A model generated the notes under the pieces. It saw nothing but the letters and a program-made list of their open reading frames with translations. It made no database searches and was not told the DNA's origin. Shown here one piece after another: positions 15,918 through 24,453 of a stretch of 64,000 nt of DNA. The translations under genes and the position numbers were made by a program. The stretch comes from Fimbriimonas planktonicus (lineage in GTDB: Bacteria > Armatimonadota > Fimbriimonadia > Fimbriimonadales > Fimbriimonadaceae), in contig OZ248539.1 in NCBI GenBank assembly GCA_965234685.1, positions 124,001-188,000 on the forward strand, written 5' to 3'. Numbering within the stretch: the stretch's first letter is position 1; each line of letters opens with the position of its first letter.

Positions 15918-18041
15918 TCAGGCGACGGGCTGCTCTGCCTGACCGAAAGCCGTCGCCAGCTCAGCCAGCGGGTTCTCGCCGGAGGCCGCCCAGAGGATGC
16001 TCGTCACGCCTCGCGGGTAGTACCGCGAGCCAACGGCTTTGCCCTGAAGCATTTGGTCGCTCCATGCAAAGTAGGCATTCTCTTCATCCAATAGCCATCC
16101 CACGTGTGCGGCATCTGCTTCGGCATCTGGCGCAAGGCCAAGCACCTTCTCTGCCACGAACTGACAGAGATAGATCTTGCTGAGCCACGAGTTTCGGCTG
16201 GTCGAGGAAAGCTTCCAACCCCCGTCTTCGAACTTGCAGACGCCCGGCTTGAGCACAGCGCTTAAGTGCTTCGATAAAGTCTCCTGCAGGGCAGGATCGA
16301 TGGCGAGGCCGAGCACGAACGGATAGACCAACGCTTCTATCGCAGGGATGATGCGGGCCTCTACGCCTTCGCCGATAACGGCTGGCAACAAGCCATCCGC
16401 GTCAGCAGCGGCAATGATCGTCTTTGCAGCCTTAGCGGCCTGATCCCGAGCCTCGGCGGCGGCATCACCTTCGTCCAGTCGGCGGAGAACGTCTTCCAAA
16501 AGCAGGTAAGAGGCCCAGCCCTTCACCGCTAGGTAAAGGTTGTTTCGCGCCTGGCCAAGGCTGGCGTCAAGGCTGTCATAAGTCGTGATTTCGGCACCGC
16601 CTTGACAGCGGTCGGCATCGAGACCCACGACGCCATTCCGGTCGGCGGCGTCAGGATTGTCACGATTTGCGAGGCTGCGGAGTGCGGCCAAGAAGGTCTC
16701 CCGTTGCGAGATGGACCAAGCCATATCTCGGGCGTGGGCATCGTAAAGGCCCGCGGTAAGAACCCAATTCATGAGCTCTTCCACGCTCATGTAAGAGAAG
16801 CAGCCCTTGAGGCGAGCCTGCTCATAGCCGGAGTAGCCAGGTCGTGAGAAGGCGTTGCCGACGCCCATGTCGTGCGTAAAGGCGATTCCGGCGGGGTGAA
16901 CCTCGTCGGAGCCGGGGAAGCGCGCGCCGTCTTCGTACGCATACCGCTCGACGTAAAGGTCCAGCACGTTGCGCACCGTCCATGGGTTCAGAACGAGTTC
17001 GAAGAACGCCTGGTCGATCGTGAGATCGAAGGTGTTCATCATGCGGTACTCGCCTTCATTCACCACCCATAGCGGTTGGCCATCTTCGCGCTCGAGCAAC
17101 TGGGTTGATCCAAAATACGAGCGAATCGAGTGGGCGGCCATCCAAGCTCGGTTTGGGGAGAGACGACTCGCGAGGCGGGAATCGAACGCCTCGGCTTTCT
17201 GCTTGCTCACATCGAAGTTGGACAGCGTATGTCGCAACACGCTTTCGATGTCGTCGTAGAAGCGGCGGTAGAGGTATCGCGTTTTGATTCCGCTGGTCGC
17301 GGTTCCTTCTCGGAAGAACGCAATGGCAAATCGGAAGGTGTGAATTTGTCCCGCAGGTACGGTGCCGACCAGCATGCCGAGGCGGCCAACGAGAAACTCA
17401 AGATTTTCCTCGGTGTCCGGCTCAAGAATTTTTTCTGGCTGGAACGCAATGCCGGCGTGGACGTTCGCGTCGTCGGTCGCAATCGCGGTGAAGGTGTGCT
17501 GCGCAATACCGGTAAGGCCAGCTTCTTTGATAACACGCATTCCGGCGGCGCGGTCGGAGCCCTGGTAACCAAAGAACACTTTTCGGCTATCCGTGCCTTC
17601 GCGGTTATCAATCGTGATCTCCGCAAGGATCGAAGGAGTGATCGCTGCTTTGATGTCTTCGGCGCTGGCCGTTCCTGGATCGGGAACCGACCGCACGGGG
17701 GAGATGAGTCGGAACACCATATCTCCCGCTCGCCATTCGTCGATGCTCGCGCCCATGGTTCGCTCGATTTCTGAATCCGCAAAGTGGACAACCTTGTTCG
17801 GCCGACCAAAGCCAGAAAGGTGCTCGACATCAAAATCTTCTTCGTGCGATTCGCCGCCGGTAAAGAATGGAAGCGCGCGGAATCCATCGCCGTCGCGATC
17901 CTGAATGCCAACAAACAGGTTCTCGTTTGCAGGTCCCGCGAGTTCTAACCCGAGTCCGCCGGTGGATCCTTTCTGGCCGAGGGTGAGCGTGGCGAAGGCA
18001 CCTACAGGCGCGTGATGGGCGTTATAGAATTTGCGGTTCAT
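15918..18041 (-). CDS. GH52 glycoside hydrolase (probable beta-xylosidase)
   Basis: A 707-residue intracellular enzyme without a signal peptide. The N-terminus (FYNAHHAPVGAFATLTLG, GGLGLELAGPANENLFVG) matches GH52 beta-xylosidases such as those of Geobacillus, which release xylose from xylo-oligosaccharides with retention. The segment WVVNEGEYRMMNTFDLTID probably holds the catalytic nucleophile region. The ATG at 18041 lines up with family N-termini; the ATG at 18068 adds nine residues. The gene lies 139 bases downstream of the LacI-type repressor on the same strand, so it may be co-transcribed with it, and across from GH51. The context therefore supports arabinoxylan use. Confidence 0.93.
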   Translation of the reverse strand: MNRKFYNAHHAPVGAFATLTLGQKGSTGGLGLELAGPANENLFVGIQDRDGDGFRALPFFTGGESHEEDFDVEHLSGFGRPNKVVHFADSEIERTMGASIDEWRAGDMVFRLISPVRSVPDPGTASAEDIKAAITPSILAEITIDNREGTDSRKVFFGYQGSDRAAGMRVIKEAGLTGIAQHTFTAIATDDANVHAGIAFQPEKILEPDTEENLEFLVGRLGMLVGTVPAGQIHTFRFAIAFFREGTATSGIKTRYLYRRFYDDIESVLRHTLSNFDVSKQKAEAFDSRLASRLSPNRAWMAAHSIRSYFGSTQLLEREDGQPLWVVNEGEYRMMNTFDLTIDQAFFELVLNPWTVRNVLDLYVERYAYEDGARFPGSDEVHPAGIAFTHDMGVGNAFSRPGYSGYEQARLKGCFSYMSVEELMNWVLTAGLYDAHARDMAWSISQRETFLAALRSLANRDNPDAADRNGVVGLDADRCQGGAEITTYDSLDASLGQARNNLYLAVKGWASYLLLEDVLRRLDEGDAAAEARDQAAKAAKTIIAAADADGLLPAVIGEGVEARIIPAIEALVYPFVLGLAIDPALQETLSKHLSAVLKPGVCKFEDGGWKLSSTSRNSWLSKIYLCQFVAEKVLGLAPDAEADAAHVGWLLDEENAYFAWSDQMLQGKAVGSRYYPRGVTSILWAASGENPLAELATAFGQAEQPVA

Positions 18042-18180
18042 CTTGGTGTCTGCTCCACCTGGAGCCAACCGTCGAAGCCATAACCCGTGTTTGGGCTAAC
18101 GATAGGCTCGACGAATCCGCCTGTCAGCGTACCTTGGCACACCTTAATTCGCGACTCAGATTCGAGTTCTGAATTGGCCC

Positions 18181-19212
18181 CTAGTTTGAGCGAGCAAACG
18201 ACGTGGAATCGCGAATATCAAGTCCGCAATCGTACAAAGTCGACGTTGCCGGTGAGCTTGGGCTTCCTTCCTCGACGGCACGGATAAGCGAGATCAGGTG
18301 CATCGTGGCTTCAAACGCCATGCGCTCGACCGGTTGGGCAACCGAAGTGAGTCGCGGCTGCGAGGTCTCACAAACCGGCGATGAGTCGAATCCGACGATC
18401 GAGACGTGCTCAGGAACTTTAACTCCGTACCGAGCGCAAGAATCGAGCACAAAGCAGGCGAGCTCATCGCTAAAGCAGATCAGCGCGGTGTGAGGCGCAG
18501 AAGGTTCGGCGTACCGCTTAAGGATGCTGTGGTCTTGTGCGAGGATGATCACGTCAGGATCGGGGAGTCCCGCCCTTCGGGTCGCCAATAATAGTGCTTC
18601 GGCTCTCGCTTGGCCTTCAACGCTGTGTTCGCTCACGGGGTCAATGACGAACGCAAGGCGCTCGTGACCCAAAGACACGAGGTGCGACGCAACCCGGCGC
18701 ATCGCTCCGTCATTATCAGCGCAAAAAGTGGGCAGACCAAGAACGGTCCCGGGCGGTGCGTGCATCATGACGATCGGAACGGCGGCCTCTTGCAGGGCCA
18801 GCGTGCTCGTCTCGGTGAGATCCGGCCGGCACCAGAGCACGCCGTCAAACCGTCCGTCAGAGACAAAGCCGGGATCACCATCTCGCATCAGCTTCGGGCA
18901 AAGCGATAGCGTGTAATCGTTTGGAAAGAGGGCCTCCATGACGCCGTTCATCACCTCCGCCCGGTACGGGCTCTGAGGGATGAATCGGCCAAAGTTCTGA
19001 AAGACCACCGCGACCTGACCCGTCTTTCGGTTCCGGAACGATCGGGCCAAATGGCTCGGCTGGTAGCGCAGATCCCGCGCGGCTTGGCGGATTCGCTCCG
19101 CCTTCTCGGCCGTCACCGTGACCTTGCTTCCGCCCCCTCCGTTCAGAACCGCGCTTACCGCCATGGCAGAAACTCCGGCTCTCTCGGCAACGTCGCGAAT
19201 CGTAACTCTCAT
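18181..19212 (-). CDS. LacI-family transcriptional repressor
   Basis: A 343-residue sugar-responsive regulator. The N-terminal helix-turn-helix reads TIRDVAERAGVSAMAVSAVLN (residues 4-24), followed by the hinge segment RYQPSHLARSFRNRKTG. The periplasmic-binding-protein-like sensor spans about 60-335 (VAVVFQNFGRF, FDGVLWCRPD, ISIVGFDSS-like VSIVGFDSSP). It sits between GH52 (same strand, downstream) and GH51 (divergent). Candidate operators with ATTTACAG cores occur directly before its start codon and before GH51. This suggests autoregulation and control of both hydrolases by a pentose or oligosaccharide. Confidence 0.95.
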   Translation of the reverse strand: MRVTIRDVAERAGVSAMAVSAVLNGGGGSKVTVTAEKAERIRQAARDLRYQPSHLARSFRNRKTGQVAVVFQNFGRFIPQSPYRAEVMNGVMEALFPNDYTLSLCPKLMRDGDPGFVSDGRFDGVLWCRPDLTETSTLALQEAAVPIVMMHAPPGTVLGLPTFCADNDGAMRRVASHLVSLGHERLAFVIDPVSEHSVEGQARAEALLLATRRAGLPDPDVIILAQDHSILKRYAEPSAPHTALICFSDELACFVLDSCARYGVKVPEHVSIVGFDSSPVCETSQPRLTSVAQPVERMAFEATMHLISLIRAVEEGSPSSPATSTLYDCGLDIRDSTSFARSN

Positions 19213-19215
19213 GTT

Positions 19216-19230
19216 GATTTACAGATATAT
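19216..19230. promoter_or_regulatory. Candidate LacI-type operator at its own promoter
   Basis: GATTTACAGATATAT shares the ATTTACAG core with the site at 19380-19393. Its second arm matches the ideal GTAAAT in four of six bases. It overlaps a TATATA -10-like element for the repressor gene, placing it well for autorepression. Inferred from repetition and position. Confidence 0.5.
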
Positions 19231-19379
19231 AGCCCGCTATCGAACTATAGAACGAATCTCCGTGGCCAGACAGCAAAATCCGTTCCAATTCAGGCAGGCC
19301 ACTCGAGTAGCTGCACAGAAATCGGTCTTGCGAGCCAGATCTGAGCCGAGTCAGTTGACTTTTCCGCAGAGTTAGCTTA

Positions 19380-19393
19380 ATTTACAGGTAAAT
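19380..19393. promoter_or_regulatory. Candidate LacI-type operator upstream of GH51
   Basis: ATTTAC-AG-GTAAAT has perfect six-base arms and ends 39 bases before the GH51 ATG. Size and symmetry suit a LacI-family dimer, and the repressor gene is adjacent. Confidence 0.6.
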
Positions 19394-19432
19394 AAGAACC
19401 CGGCTCCAGGGCTTCCGTTGACTCCAGTAACC

Positions 19433-21334
19433 ATGCTATTCCTCCTCCTGATTCAAGAACCGGCTCAACTGAGCCTCGACCTGCGAGCTCCCGGAGTCGC
19501 GGTGAGCCCATATCTCTATGGCCACATGACCGAAGAGATCAACTACTCCTACGACGGAGGGCTATACGCAGAGCTCATTCGAAACCGGGCGTTTCTGGAT
19601 GATCGCAATAAGCCCGCGCATTGGAGCCCGGTGGAGGCAGGATCGACCGTTACCCTCGAGCGAGCAGGCATGAGCGCGGCTCGACCAGTGGCGCTGAAGG
19701 TGACCGGCGGAACCACGAACGACGGTTACTGGGGCATCCCCATTCGGCCCGCAACAACTTACAGCCTCAGTGTTTGGGCGAAAGCCGAGACTGCTGGCCC
19801 GCTGCGAGCGAGCCTGGAATCGGTCGACGGGAAAACCATTTTCGCCGAAGCGGTCATCAACGGCGTTGGCGCGGATTGGAAGAACCACACCGTCAAACTC
19901 AAGACGGCAAAGGGACTGAAGCCCACGAAGGACGCCCGATTTGCGCTCCGCTCAGGCCCGGGCAAGACCTTCATGCTTTCGCAGGTTTCGCTCTTCCCGC
20001 CGACCTATCGCAATCGTCCGAACGGCAACCGCCCGGACCTGATGAAGTTGCTGAGCGACATGAAGCCAAAGTTCCTCCGCTTCCCCGGTGGCAACTATTT
20101 GGAAGGCAACACCCCCGCCGACCGATTCCCGTGGAAGGAGACCCTGGGCCCAATCGAAACTCGGCCGGGACACCGCGGAACCTGGGGATACCGATCGAGC
20201 GACGGCATGGGACTGCTTGAATTCTTGCTTTGGTGCGAAGAAACCAACGCGAAGCCGCTGCTCGGCGTTTACGCGGGCTACGCGCTGAATGGCGAATACA
20301 CCAAGGCCGGTCCCGCGCTTGAGCCGTTCGTTCAGGAAGCGCTGGACGAGATCGAGTACATCGTTGGCGGACCCGAAACCAAGTGGGGCGCGCGGCGAAT
20401 TGCGGATGGCCATCCGAAGCCGTTCGACCTTGAGTGGGTCGAAGTTGGAAACGAGGACGGATTCGACAAGTCCGGATCGTACGAAAGCCGATTCGTCCAG
20501 TTTTACGACGCCATCAAGAAGAAGTATCCGAAGATGCAGGTGATCTCTAGCACCGGCGGAAAGGACTTCTTGGGTGCGAAGTTCCCGATCACCCAGCGCC
20601 GGCCAGACCTTTGGGATGAGCACTACTATTCCGAGTCTTGGGACATGATGGGCATGGCCACCAAGTACGACACTTACGACCGAAAGGGGCCAAAGGTGTT
20701 TGTCGGCGAGTGGGCAGCGCACGACACCGCGGCCCCGTGGCAAGCTGGACCAAACGCCGGTCCGACGCCAAACATGAAGTGCACCATCGCGGACGCCGCG
20801 TTCATGACCGGCATGGAGCGCAATTCCGACATCGTCGAGATGGCTTGCTACGCGCCGCTGCTCGTCAACGTGAACCCCGGCGGCCGACAGTGGTCTTTGA
20901 ACCTAATCGGATATGACGCACTGGAGAGCTTCGGCTCGCCGTCGTACTACGCGCAAACTTTGTTCGCGCAGAATCTCGGCAACCGCACGGTGGAGCTCAA
21001 GCTCTCAGGAGTTCCGACTCAGCGAAAAGGCACCCAGACCCTCCCCGGCATCTTCGCCTCCGCCACCCGCGACACCAAGTCCGGCGTGCTGTACTTGAAG
21101 GTCGTTAACGCCCTGCCCGGGTCGCAGTCAATTGACATCGACCTTCAAGGCGCGAACCTGCAGCCAGATGGGACTTGGACGTATCTGACCGGCTACCTAA
21201 AGGACATGAACTCCATCGCCGAACCACTCAAGGTTGCTCCGATTACTCGGAAGCTGACCGGGCTCGGATCGAAGTTCCAGCAGCGCGTGCCGGGGTACTC
21301 GGTGAACGTGTTCAAGCTTCAGACGAAGCGCTGA
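19433..21334 (+). CDS. GH51 alpha-L-arabinofuranosidase
   Basis: A 633-residue probably exported enzyme that removes arabinose side chains from arabinoxylan or arabinan. A short hydrophobic leader (MLFLLLIQEPAQ) is followed by an N-terminal beta domain and a CBM4/9-like region (about 50-170). A GH51 barrel follows: the acid/base Glu341 is in VGNED and the nucleophile Glu426 in VGEWAAHD. The C-terminal beta sandwich is the usual arabinofuranosidase C domain. The ATG at 19433 is preferred over a TTG at 19418. It is divergent from the LacI-type repressor and has a strong terminator. Confidence 0.93.
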   Translation: MLFLLLIQEPAQLSLDLRAPGVAVSPYLYGHMTEEINYSYDGGLYAELIRNRAFLDDRNKPAHWSPVEAGSTVTLERAGMSAARPVALKVTGGTTNDGYWGIPIRPATTYSLSVWAKAETAGPLRASLESVDGKTIFAEAVINGVGADWKNHTVKLKTAKGLKPTKDARFALRSGPGKTFMLSQVSLFPPTYRNRPNGNRPDLMKLLSDMKPKFLRFPGGNYLEGNTPADRFPWKETLGPIETRPGHRGTWGYRSSDGMGLLEFLLWCEETNAKPLLGVYAGYALNGEYTKAGPALEPFVQEALDEIEYIVGGPETKWGARRIADGHPKPFDLEWVEVGNEDGFDKSGSYESRFVQFYDAIKKKYPKMQVISSTGGKDFLGAKFPITQRRPDLWDEHYYSESWDMMGMATKYDTYDRKGPKVFVGEWAAHDTAAPWQAGPNAGPTPNMKCTIADAAFMTGMERNSDIVEMACYAPLLVNVNPGGRQWSLNLIGYDALESFGSPSYYAQTLFAQNLGNRTVELKLSGVPTQRKGTQTLPGIFASATRDTKSGVLYLKVVNALPGSQSIDIDLQGANLQPDGTWTYLTGYLKDMNSIAEPLKVAPITRKLTGLGSKFQQRVPGYSVNVFKLQTKR

Positions 21335-21347
21335 GATTAAGAAAAAA

Positions 21348-21377
21348 GGACCGCCGCGAAAGCGGCGGTCCTTTTTT
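21348..21377 (+). terminator. Intrinsic terminator after GH51
   Basis: A ten-base perfect stem GGACCGCCGC, GAAA tetraloop, GCGGCGGTCC, then TTTTTT. A run of six A residues precedes the stem, so it could also work on the other strand. Confidence 0.96.
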
Positions 21378-21417
21378 GCGTTACGACTCGGGTTTGCAAC
21401 GAGCATGGGCTTTGGCT

Positions 21418-22071
21418 ATGATTGTTGGAATGCCTGAGCTACCTCGGATTCTGGACCGGCACATCGAAGCGGGCAAAATGCTTCATGCCATGGTTCCTTC
21501 CTGGGAAACGACGGACAAGGCGCTCGATGCTGTTGCTAAGAGCTTTCCCGACGACGATCTAGCCTCTTGCTTGGTTAAGGTTGTTACGGTCAATTCTCTG
21601 TACAACACCAATGTGTACGCGGTCTGGAGAATGGCCGAGCACGTGCAGCAAGTACTGGCGGATCCGGCTCGGCCGACAGGACCCAAGCTAGTTGATTGCA
21701 TTGCAGCGCTTGGGAACCGCAATCACCGAAGTTTCGCTTCAAAGTACACGCACTTCTTTATTGATTCTGCATTTCCGATCCTCGATCAGTACGTGCTGAA
21801 GATGCTTGCTTACCACCTTGGGCAACGTCAGGTGTGGCCTCAGGACTACGTCCAGTTCTATGGCTGGTTCGAAAAGCTTCGCTCGCACTGCGACGGCCAA
21901 TTTAACACAAAAGACATCGACCAGTACCTGTGGATGGCCGGTATGTATCGTGAGTTCAGGCGGGTTGGACCGGGACTGCTCAGCAAAGACGTTGGGACAC
22001 TTTTCGCATCTCAAGATCCCCAAATCCAAAAAACTCTAGCTCAGTTGGTCGAGCGCGATGAGTCCGTTTGA
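21418..22071 (+). CDS. Uncharacterised soluble protein
   Basis: A 217-residue, mostly helical protein that I do not recognise. Notable stretches are NSLYNTNVYAVWRMAEHV, NRNHRSFASKYTHFFI and FPILDQYVLKMLAYHLG. The arrangement (helical bundle with conserved Asn, Arg, Ser-Lys and Asp) recalls hypothetical proteins with an HhH-GPD-like helical core, but that is only an impression. There are no membrane segments. The start may be 21418 or 21430; the reading from 21175 overlaps GH51 and is rejected. It lies alone between the GH51 terminator and tRNA-Gln. Confidence 0.7.
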   Translation: MIVGMPELPRILDRHIEAGKMLHAMVPSWETTDKALDAVAKSFPDDDLASCLVKVVTVNSLYNTNVYAVWRMAEHVQQVLADPARPTGPKLVDCIAALGNRNHRSFASKYTHFFIDSAFPILDQYVLKMLAYHLGQRQVWPQDYVQFYGWFEKLRSHCDGQFNTKDIDQYLWMAGMYREFRRVGPGLLSKDVGTLFASQDPQIQKTLAQLVERDESV

Positions 22072-22135
22072 CCTTGAAAAAGGATCGAACGTAAGACAAC
22101 GCGAGAGCTACCCAGAGGAAAGCGGGGAGTTGTTG

Positions 22136-22209
22136 TGGCTGCCGGACTAGGATTCGAACCTAGACGTACGGCACCAAAAACCGTTGTCCTGCCATTAGAC
22201 GATCCGGCA
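22136..22209 (-). tRNA. tRNA-Gln (anticodon TTG)
   Basis: Read on the minus strand: acceptor TGCCGGA/TCCGGCA, D arm GTCT...GGAC, anticodon stem ACGGT/GCCGT with loop TTTTGGT (anticodon TTG), T arm CTAGG-TTCGAAT-CCTAG, discriminator G, and encoded CCA at 22136-22138. Confidence 0.96.
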
Positions 22210-22234
22210 CCGTCCGCTGGTGATTATACCGACG

Positions 22235-23584
22235 TCAGCGGGTGAAGGTCGTGAGGGTGCAGATGAAGATGAAGCTGAAGAAGATCGGCCAGTAGAGGTA
22301 GTTCGGGATGGCGTTGTCTCGGTATTCCACGATCCAGATGTCGTCGCTCACGCCGAGGAGGATGCTGTTGAGGGAAACGAAGGCAGTGAGGATGTACAGG
22401 ACGAAGTAGAAAAAGTCGAGGTAGATCAGGCTTTCGGGCGCGAGGGTGGAGCGGACGGTGGCGTGGTCGATGACGATGACGAAGAAGAGCGCCGCGCAGT
22501 AGCTGAGGACGGTGAAGATGTTGAACCCGACGATTTCGCCCTTTTTCTCCTGGCGTCGGGTCAAGTACAGCGCGGCATAAAGAAGCAGCGCCACGACGAT
22601 GACGGGCACGATTCGGGTGATGAGGGGGCCGGTGACGTTCCGTTTCAGGCCGACGTTGAAGTACAGCTCTGGGTGCGGCGGCGACTCGGCGTACTTGCCC
22701 ATTCCGAACGAAGATGAGTACTTGAAGGTTTGGTAGCTGAACCCGGTGTAAAGGGTTGTCCAGCCCTCTCGCACGAATTCTTGGTCGAGGCCCGGCAATG
22801 CGGTCGGGTTAAACGGCTCGGTGTAGGATTCCCAATCCGGCACGAGGAGGGCCCCTTTATCGAAGTCACGGTGCCAAAGCCGGAGCCAAACGTTTTGGCG
22901 GTCGATCGGGAATTTTTGGTACGTGTAGCCTTGCCGGAGAGTGCACGTGAAGAACCAAACGTGGAGTTCGTAGTCCTTCTTCTTGACCCGCGAAATCTCA
23001 CGCAGGGTTAGGTTCTCTTCGTGAAAAGCGTCCTTCGCTTCGGGCAAAACGAAGCCGCGCCTTAGCTCCTTCGGCGTGCCGTCCGGATACTTTTGCCAAA
23101 CGTAGCCCGTGACATCGACCTCGTTGCCGCTGGCAAAGTGGATGGATTGAATGAAGAGACCGGTCGGGACTACGGTGGGGTGCACCTTCGACGAGAGAAC
23201 ATTCTTTTGCAGGTATTCGCTCTGGCTGTTTGCGTCGGTGATGGACTGGCCATAGCCATAGCTTTCGATGGGGCGGTTGTACTCAACGGCCCAAATGCCA
23301 AACGTGCCCGTAGCGCAGACGACGGATACGACCCAACTCAAGCGCGTGAAGTGGACAAATTTGGCGCCTCTCAGGCAGAGAAGAAGGGCGGCCGCAAGAA
23401 TCACAAATAGTGCCAACCAGCCGATCAGGCCAACAAAATCACGATTGAGTTGCCCGGTTAGAACGCTCAGCCAGACGGAAGTGCGGGAAGAAAAATTCGC
23501 AAAGCTGATGACGCTTACGATGAGCACAATGGCGAGGATCGTCGCAAGGATTGCCGATTTTCGATTGATCCGGAGCAGGGCCAA
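22235..23584 (-). CDS. Seven-TM protein with a pentameric ligand-gated channel-like module
   Basis: A 449-residue membrane protein. There are three N-terminal hydrophobic segments (about 11-30, 51-71, 82-101). An extracytoplasmic beta-rich domain follows (about 110-318), then four C-terminal helices (about 321-341, 352-373, 386-410, 429-447). The beta domain ends with YQKFPIDRQNVWLRL (FPIDRQ at 225-230), close to the FP[F]DxQ Cys-loop signature of GLIC/ELIC. The junction LYFNVGLKRN...ITRIVPVIVV, with a conserved Pro in the first helix, matches the beta10-M1 boundary of those channels. Glu350 before the second helix sits where cation-selective channels carry Glu. The extra three N-terminal helices are unusual. 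It is third in a tight operon. Channel activity is inference. Confidence 0.7.
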   Translation of the reverse strand: MALLRINRKSAILATILAIVLIVSVISFANFSSRTSVWLSVLTGQLNRDFVGLIGWLALFVILAAALLLCLRGAKFVHFTRLSWVVSVVCATGTFGIWAVEYNRPIESYGYGQSITDANSQSEYLQKNVLSSKVHPTVVPTGLFIQSIHFASGNEVDVTGYVWQKYPDGTPKELRRGFVLPEAKDAFHEENLTLREISRVKKKDYELHVWFFTCTLRQGYTYQKFPIDRQNVWLRLWHRDFDKGALLVPDWESYTEPFNPTALPGLDQEFVREGWTTLYTGFSYQTFKYSSSFGMGKYAESPPHPELYFNVGLKRNVTGPLITRIVPVIVVALLLYAALYLTRRQEKKGEIVGFNIFTVLSYCAALFFVIVIDHATVRSTLAPESLIYLDFFYFVLYILTAFVSLNSILLGVSDDIWIVEYRDNAIPNYLYWPIFFSFIFICTLTTFTR

Positions 23585-23589
23585 GGTTC

Positions 23590-24453
23590 TTACTCGAAAG
23601 GCAGGACGCGCCTGGTAGATACGATCGTCGTGACCAGGCTGCTCTTCTTGCCCATCGGCAGTCTCGCAAGCCCAACGGGCTCACAAAGCACGTACTCCTC
23701 GCCTTCAAACTCGATCGAGTCTTGACCAGAAATAGCCTGAGCGCGCACGCCGACGAGTTGATGGCCCGGAACAGACACAAAGACCATCTTTACGTTTGGG
23801 TGAAAAGAGAGCAGCGTGCCAAACAGGGTTGATTTGGAATCACAATCGCCCCAACCGACGGCAAGGACGCTAGCTGGCGGCAGCATTCCGCCAATGAATT
23901 TGCCGTCGATTTGCGAGGGTGGAATCCCGTAGGGCATGTCTTGGCAAAACGTCAGCCACATCGAAACTCGGTCTGCAAGGGTCGGATTCGGCTGAAGTTT
24001 GTTTGCCAATTCGACGATTGGAGCGACCATGTTCCGATTCGTTTTCATGATCTCGGAATAGTTAGGTCGAATGACGCTGTTGTCCTGCTTGAAGCCTCCG
24101 GACTTCATCACCTTTTCCCGGCTTGCAATCACGTCGGGAGTAGGAGAGTACGGATTGAACATGGTCATCGGGATTCCATAGGAATTCCAAATCCCATCGA
24201 CCACACTTTTTTGCATCGTCCAGTTCCACTGGAGGCTCACCGACTCTGGGCCGGAAAACGCGTACTTCACGGCATAGTTCCCGCCAGATTCGTCAACCTC
24301 GTACTTGGACTTCGGGGATGCGCGGTAGCTGTGCGGGCTGACCTGGTTCTGTGGGTACCGGATCGCCTCGCCACAAATCTGAACGAGTTGGCCGTTGAGC
24401 CAGCACACCCCGAGAACCGAAGCCGCCAATGCACCGAGGGCTCGACCAATCAT
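23590..24453 (-). CDS. Transglutaminase-like cysteine protease-fold protein
   Basis: A 287-residue protein with an N-terminal hydrophobic leader (ALGALAASVLGVCWL), so probably periplasmic. The papain-like transglutaminase triad can be proposed: Cys204 in GWGDCDSKS, His231 in VPGHQLVGV, and an acidic residue in LCEPVG (Glu258). The order and spacing fit bacterial transglutaminase-like (BTLCP-type) domains, which act as peptidases or amide-processing enzymes. Its start overlaps the stop of the upstream DUF350-like gene (ATGA), and its stop is five bases from the channel-like gene. The three are therefore almost certainly one operon. Confidence 0.75.
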   Translation of the reverse strand: MIGRALGALAASVLGVCWLNGQLVQICGEAIRYPQNQVSPHSYRASPKSKYEVDESGGNYAVKYAFSGPESVSLQWNWTMQKSVVDGIWNSYGIPMTMFNPYSPTPDVIASREKVMKSGGFKQDNSVIRPNYSEIMKTNRNMVAPIVELANKLQPNPTLADRVSMWLTFCQDMPYGIPPSQIDGKFIGGMLPPASVLAVGWGDCDSKSTLFGTLLSFHPNVKMVFVSVPGHQLVGVRAQAISGQDSIEFEGEEYVLCEPVGLARLPMGKKSSLVTTIVSTRRVLPFE

